Part shown: positions 60,100 to 64,000 of the stretch, in pieces
Layout of the letters: the number at the start of each line of letters is the position of its first letter
Position numbering within the stretch: position 1 is the first letter of the stretch
Origin: Gnetum montanum
Lineage: Eukaryota > Streptophyta > Gnetopsida > Gnetales > Gnetaceae
Reading direction: 5' to 3'
NCBI GenBank assembly: GCA_015680685.1
Contig: MNCI01009417.1
Location: 7,356-71,355, forward strand
Length of the DNA: 64,000 bases
Program-made: the position numbers and the translations under genes
Notes under the pieces: model-generated
What the model was told of the DNA's origin: nothing
What the model saw: the letters and a program-made list of their open reading frames with translations, nothing else
Databases searched by the model: none

Positions 60100-61138
60100 T
60101 GAAACACCACTAATTTCGGCCTAGCACTTTGAAATGAGAATGACTCAAGCCCTTTTGAAGTTTCAGGAGGCAAAATTTGGCTAAGGCATGGAGCTCACAC
60201 CTAGCTTGCCCAAGGTGGCTTGCTCACCCTTAGCGTGAGCAACTCCACAGCATCAAGACTGAGTTAAAAATGATTTGATTTCTAAGTTGTGAGTCATCCT
60301 CAAAGCACATCCTTGACAAATTTAGGTCCCAGCCTTTAGAATGTCAAATTTCAACTCAAAATTATAGGTTTTCAGAAGATTTTTGTGGTCACGTCGCAAG
60401 TCATGCTGCAGGTCACGTTGCAACGTAAGTCCAAATTTTTGGGGTCATGCTGCAAGTTACACTACAACGTAAGTCCAGCGTGACCAACTATAGGAGCCTC
60501 CAAACCGAGTTGAAATGATCCAACTTCTAAGGTGCAAATCATCCTTAGGGTTCATGGTTGACAACCTCTAGTCCCAGCTTCAGAATTCCAAAATTCAGAA
60601 TTTTAGATTTTAGCTCAAAATTGCAAGTTTTCAGAAGTTTCTTGAAGTCATGCTGCAGGTCATGCTGCAGTGTGAGTTCAGTGTGGCCTGCCATGAATAG
60701 CTTAAAATAGGTTATTTTCGACCTCAGTTTCTAACTCTCAAGATCAACCACAGCTTGCACTTAGGAATCAGGCTTTAAAGTTTGAAATTTGTTGAAAAAT
60801 TTTCAAGTCTTTGCTCACTCACATTGAGGTCATGCTGCAGTGTGAGTGTGGCATGAGTGTAGCGTGCGCATGCTCAAGTCATGCTGAGATAAAATCAACT
60901 CACGCTGGAAGTTCCTGTCGTGCAAAAACATTCCAAACGGCCACAAAACCACTTGAATCGACATCCTGCAGCAGTCAAGTCAGAAATCTAGAAGTTTCAA
61001 TTGAGCCAGAGCTAATTTCTCTTGTTGTACATCATCCTTTCAATGTAAATTTTCATTTGTGGGTTGGTCGATCCCTCACGTTCTAAATTGTATGTGCTTC
61101 TATGGGCTTGAGTAAGCCACACGTTGTAAGATACGATG
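60100..61138 (+). mobile_element. Element F 5' LTR, upstream part (U3)
   Basis: It starts TGAAACACCACTAATTTCGG. Its U3 is similar to the minus-strand S1. It contains repeated TCATGCTGCAGGTCA and CACGCTG-type words. It is interrupted at 61138 by S2 and resumes at 63070. Confidence 0.9.
61134..61138. repeat. Left target-site duplication of solo LTR S2 (CGATG)
   Basis: CGATG is repeated at 63065-63069. Confidence 0.95.
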
Positions 61139-61552
61139 TGAAACACCACAAAAATTTTAGCAACACTTCCAGACAACTTTAGAGCCTCTGAAACAGCTTC
61201 AAGTAGCCCACCATGAAGTAAGCAAGGTCCCCCTGGGGCCCATAGATCACGACAACAAGTCTCGGTGTCACGAATCATCAGTTTCAAGGTCAAAAAGCAT
61301 AATTTTGGCTAAGTACAATGTGCTTATGCTATGCTTACGCTGCACAACGTAAGGATCAGTGTCACCAATTTTTAGGGCCCCGAAATTGAGTCAAAACAGA
61401 CTGAAATCAAGCATAAGGACCCCCCATGACCTTCACCAAGGTCCCCAGCAGCTTCCAGCCTTCAGAAAATCAAAATTCGGGCCTTAAATAAGGCGTTTTC
61501 AATTGATTACGCTGGGGCTACATTTTCTTACGCTGCATAACGTAAGGATGCG

Positions 61553-62010
61553 TAAACACTATTCATTGTGTGAATACTATTCATCGCATAAACACTATTC
61601 ACATCATAAACACTATTCATCACGTGAACACTATTCATAGCATAAACACTATTCATCGCGTAAACACTATTCATCCGCGTAAACACTATTCATCGCGTAA
61701 ACACTATTCATCGTGTGAACACTATTCATTGACTTCCAGAAAATTCTCAGGATTAGCTACATTTTCTTACACTGCATAACGTAAGGATGCATAAACACTA
61801 TTCATCACATAAACACTATTCATCCACGTAAATACTATTCACAGCGTAAACACTATTCATCACATGAACACTATTCATAGCGTAAATACTATTCATCGCG
61901 TCAACACTATTCATCCGTGTAAATACTATTCACAGCGTAAACACTATTCATCGCATGAACACTATTCATCGCATGAACACTATTCATCGTGTGAACACTA
62001 TTCATCGACT
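61553..62010 (+). repeat. AACACTATTCATCGCGT minisatellite in S2
   Basis: Units of 17-19 bp, GCGTAAACACTATTCATC with variants, form two blocks (61553-61735 and 61792-62010) separated by about 55 bp that itself repeats the sequence before the first block. There are roughly 20 units in all. The short open frames in it only translate the repeat. Confidence 0.9.
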
Positions 62011-62011
62011 T

Positions 62012-62140
62012 CCAGAAAATTCTCAACATCAGCAATCCAGAAAATTCTCAGCATCAACAATCCAGAAAATTCTCAGCATTAGCAATCCAAAAAATTCTCA
62101 ACATCAACAATCCAAAAAATTCTCAACATCAGCAACTTCC
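62012..62140 (+). repeat. CCAGAAAATTCTCAGCATCAACAAT tandem repeat in S2
   Basis: Five copies of a 24-25-bp unit around AGAAAATTCTCAGCATCA directly follow the first minisatellite. Confidence 0.9.
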
Positions 62141-62485
62141 AAAAAATTCCAGAAAATTTTAGAAAAAACTCAAGGACAAAGAAGTTTCAAGCAGGACAGA
62201 TCGAATTTCCCTTGTACATTTCATTGTAAATTTTTATTTGTGGAATAGTTAGGCCCTCATGGTCTAAATTAAATGTACTTTCATGGGCTTGAATAACCCA
62301 TAAATTGTAAAATGCGATGCACCTAGTCAAGAACGTAGCTTGCCGACACACATCCAACTTTCGCCAGCACGCATCCAAACCGAACACAACTGTCCATTGG
62401 ATACATGTCACTAGATCCGCTTTCCTTTCATCTCCTAGCCATTGATTCCATTCTGGAAATTCTGTGCTAGAACCTAGCCCAACCC

Positions 62486-62493
62486 TATAAATT
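62486..62493 (+). promoter_or_regulatory. TATA box of solo LTR S2
   Basis: TATAAATT in CAACCCTATAAATTCCC, in the same context as the TATA of F at 63215. Confidence 0.7.
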
Positions 62494-63064
62494 CCCTATC
62501 AATTCACATGAATCGAGGGAGGCAAAAAAATTGGAGATATTGGAAATTCTAAGAAAGTGTAGAACCTGCAATCCTTGGGCGCTTGGCACATCTAACTGTT
62601 GGCATCTAAACATTTCTCACATTCATCACATCACTTTAGACATCATCCCGGGGCTTAGTGCTTGACTTGTCATCCACACGTGCAGCTACACTTTGACCGG
62701 TGCATACATTTTTATTAAACAATACAATACAGTTCATTGCCTCCCATTTACATTGTTTAGTTCTATTTATGCTTTGTTTACAATATAGCCTTGTTTACAC
62801 TTTATTTATAATTCAGTATGCTCTATTTACATTTTGTGTCATTGTTTGCATTCTGTTTACACCATTTACGATAACCCAGCGCTAGTCGTAGCTTACGCTC
62901 AGGGAAGTCCTTGGTTGATTTACGTGCAAACCATCCAAGGAACTTTGCCTTCGTTTACTTTTCCAGCTTGCCCTCAGGCGAAGGCAGGGTCAGCTGTGTC
63001 TGCCTGACAATCTTTCGATGTTTGTTTACTTTTTAGCCTTACACCAACGATTTAGGTCAGTACA

Positions 63065-63069
63065 CGATG
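63065..63069. repeat. Right target-site duplication of solo LTR S2 (CGATG)
   Basis: Exact copy of 61134-61138. Confidence 0.95.
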
Positions 63070-63770
63070 CACCTGGTCTAAAACGTAGCTTACCCACACA
63101 TGTCCAACTCACATACAGCTATCTATTGGACACGTGTCGCTTGATCCGCCTCTCATCTCACCTCCTAGCCATTGATTCCATTCTTGAATTCTACACCGGA
63201 CCCTGGCCCAGCCCTATAAATACCTTGTCAATTTACATAAATGGGGTTGGCAATTTTTGAGTTAAACAGCTTAGGAAACTCAGACCAGTGATCCTTGGGC
63301 ACTCAGCACACTCTGACTCATAGCATCCAAGCACTTCTAAAACACATCACATCAAAACACCCTGGGGCTTGGCCCTTGACCTACCATCCACACGTGCAGC
63401 TACGCTTTAACCGATGCACATCTTTTCTAAGCAATACAATACAGTTCATTTTGCCAGCCATTTTTTCTGTTTACTCTATTTTACATTCAGTTTACATTTT
63501 GTTTACAATACTAGTTATGTATGTGTTTCTGTTTACATTTTGTGCGCACTATTTACATTTTAAAACATCAGTTATGATAACCCCAACACAAGCCATAGTT
63601 TACGCTTGGGGAAGTCCTTAGTTGATTTGCGTGCAGACCATCCAAGGTACTCTACTATCGTTTACTTTTCCAGCTTGCCCTCAGGCGAAGGTAGGGTTAG
63701 CTATGTCTACTAATGATCTTTCAGTGTTTGTTTTCCTTCCAGCCTTACACTGACAATTTAGGTTAGTATA
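63070..63770 (+). mobile_element. Element F 5' LTR, downstream part
   Basis: It continues the LTR of F after S2. TATAAATA is at 63215-63222, and U5 has the CTTGCCCTCAGGCGAAGG block. It ends TTAGTATA at 63770, where CA would be expected. LTR length without S2 is about 1.74 kb. Confidence 0.9.
63215..63222 (+). promoter_or_regulatory. TATA box of element F 5' LTR
   Basis: TATAAATA in CAGCCCTATAAATACC. Confidence 0.75.
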
Positions 63771-63775
63771 ATAAT

Positions 63776-63793
63776 TAGCACTAGAAGGAAGGC
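63776..63793 (+). other. Element F primer-binding site
   Basis: TAGCACTAGAAGGAAGG resembles the site of D with three G-to-A changes. Element F therefore has an internal region that begins here and leaves the window. Confidence 0.75.
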
Positions 63794-64000
63794 CACTTGT
63801 CTATTGTCTGTTAAAACGTTGATCACGCTACCTATCCAAACACTGCATAGACAAAATGCTGAAACTAAAGCCCAGATTGTCTAATTAGCTTACATACGGT
63901 GGCTTGACTTACTAATCCTATCCATCCATCTTGATACCTCACACTGTAGTTTGATGATAGTTCACGCTATTGGTCACATTGGTCACACTGTTGGTCACGC
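63794..64000 (+). other. Start of element F leader
   Basis: Leader sequence without coding content. The last 40 bases (GGTCACATTGGTCACACTGTT) look like the beginning of a tandem array related to the leader repeat of E at 15524-15866. Confidence 0.6.

Larger units (their letters stand above)
61139..63064 (+). mobile_element. Solo LTR S2 (1,926 bp)
   Basis: It starts TGAAACACCACAAAAATTTT, ends GGTCAGTACA, and is flanked by exact CGATG. TATAAATT is at 62486-62493. U3 contains one copy of the GGTCCCC unit of E and two minisatellites. U5 matches F, S1 and E. It is inserted inside the LTR of F, so it is younger than F. Confidence 0.95.

Noticed and set aside
60811-61086. 91-codon frame in the F LTR
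   Set aside because: It lies in U3, is not conserved in S1 or S2, and only translates repeated CATGCTGCAG-type words.
61553-62140. CRISPR-like repeat array
   Set aside because: Units are contiguous without unique spacers, lie within an LTR of a plant element, and no cas genes exist.
1-64000. Host genes, tRNA or rRNA genes
   Set aside because: None recognised on either strand; all credible coding text is retrotransposon-derived.

Overview
The window reads as intergenic DNA from a plant with a large, repeat-rich genome. No host gene, tRNA or rRNA gene was recognised. It is almost entirely a stack of old Ty3/gypsy long-terminal-repeat (LTR) retrotransposons nested inside one another. The species cannot be named from the sequence. 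Plant origin rests on Tat/Ogre/Athila-type gag, protease, reverse transcriptase, RNase H and integrase remnants, on 1.7-kb LTRs, and on element sizes of 18-21 kb.

Layout, outside to inside. Element A (+, 1-3340) is an Athila-like LTR end, primer-binding site (PBS) and gag. Element B (-) is inserted in A at 3341; its 3' LTR is 3341-5036 and its pol remnant runs to 8127. Element C (+) is inserted in B's pol at 8128; its 5' LTR is split into 8128-9429 and 50208-50621, and its body continues to 60099. Element D (+, 9430-50207) is inserted in C's 5' LTR and flanked by CCATG/CCACG. Element E (+, 13563-34412, 20.85 kb) is inserted in D's gag with a perfect CCTAT duplication. Solo LTR S1 (-, 35971-37644, GTTAT duplication) lies in D's protease region. 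Element F (+, from 60100 past the window end) is inserted in C's tail. Solo LTR S2 (61139-63064, CGATG duplication) lies in F's 5' LTR.

Elements C, D and E share one plan: LTR, PBS (apparently for tRNA-Asn), leader repeats, gag-pro, an antisense multi-exon gene, pol (RT, RNase H, integrase), a non-coding tail, polypurine tract, LTR. Element B shows the same 3' half. Short arrays of a motif around GACCTTAAACTGGCA sit at the module boundaries: after protease, before pol and after integrase.

The most unusual part is the antisense gene between protease and pol. In D and E it can be split into exons with matching GT/AG borders. One exon is 450 nt in both copies and resembles a plant FCP1/NIF-type HAD phosphatase in which the catalytic aspartates are replaced. 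A later exon resembles a domain of plant transposon-associated proteins, and the last exon is an acidic tail. Copies C and D keep a TATAAATA box on the minus strand upstream of exon 1. A conserved 3' splice site just before each pol start suggests that the antisense gene lies inside an intron of the sense transcript.

All copies are decayed. In D's gag, 11 of 12 premature stops are TAG with no frameshift over 2 kb, as expected from deamination of methylated CAG sites. Coordinates of insertion borders are firm where both target duplications are visible. Exon borders and domain names are inferences from reading and comparing the copies by eye.
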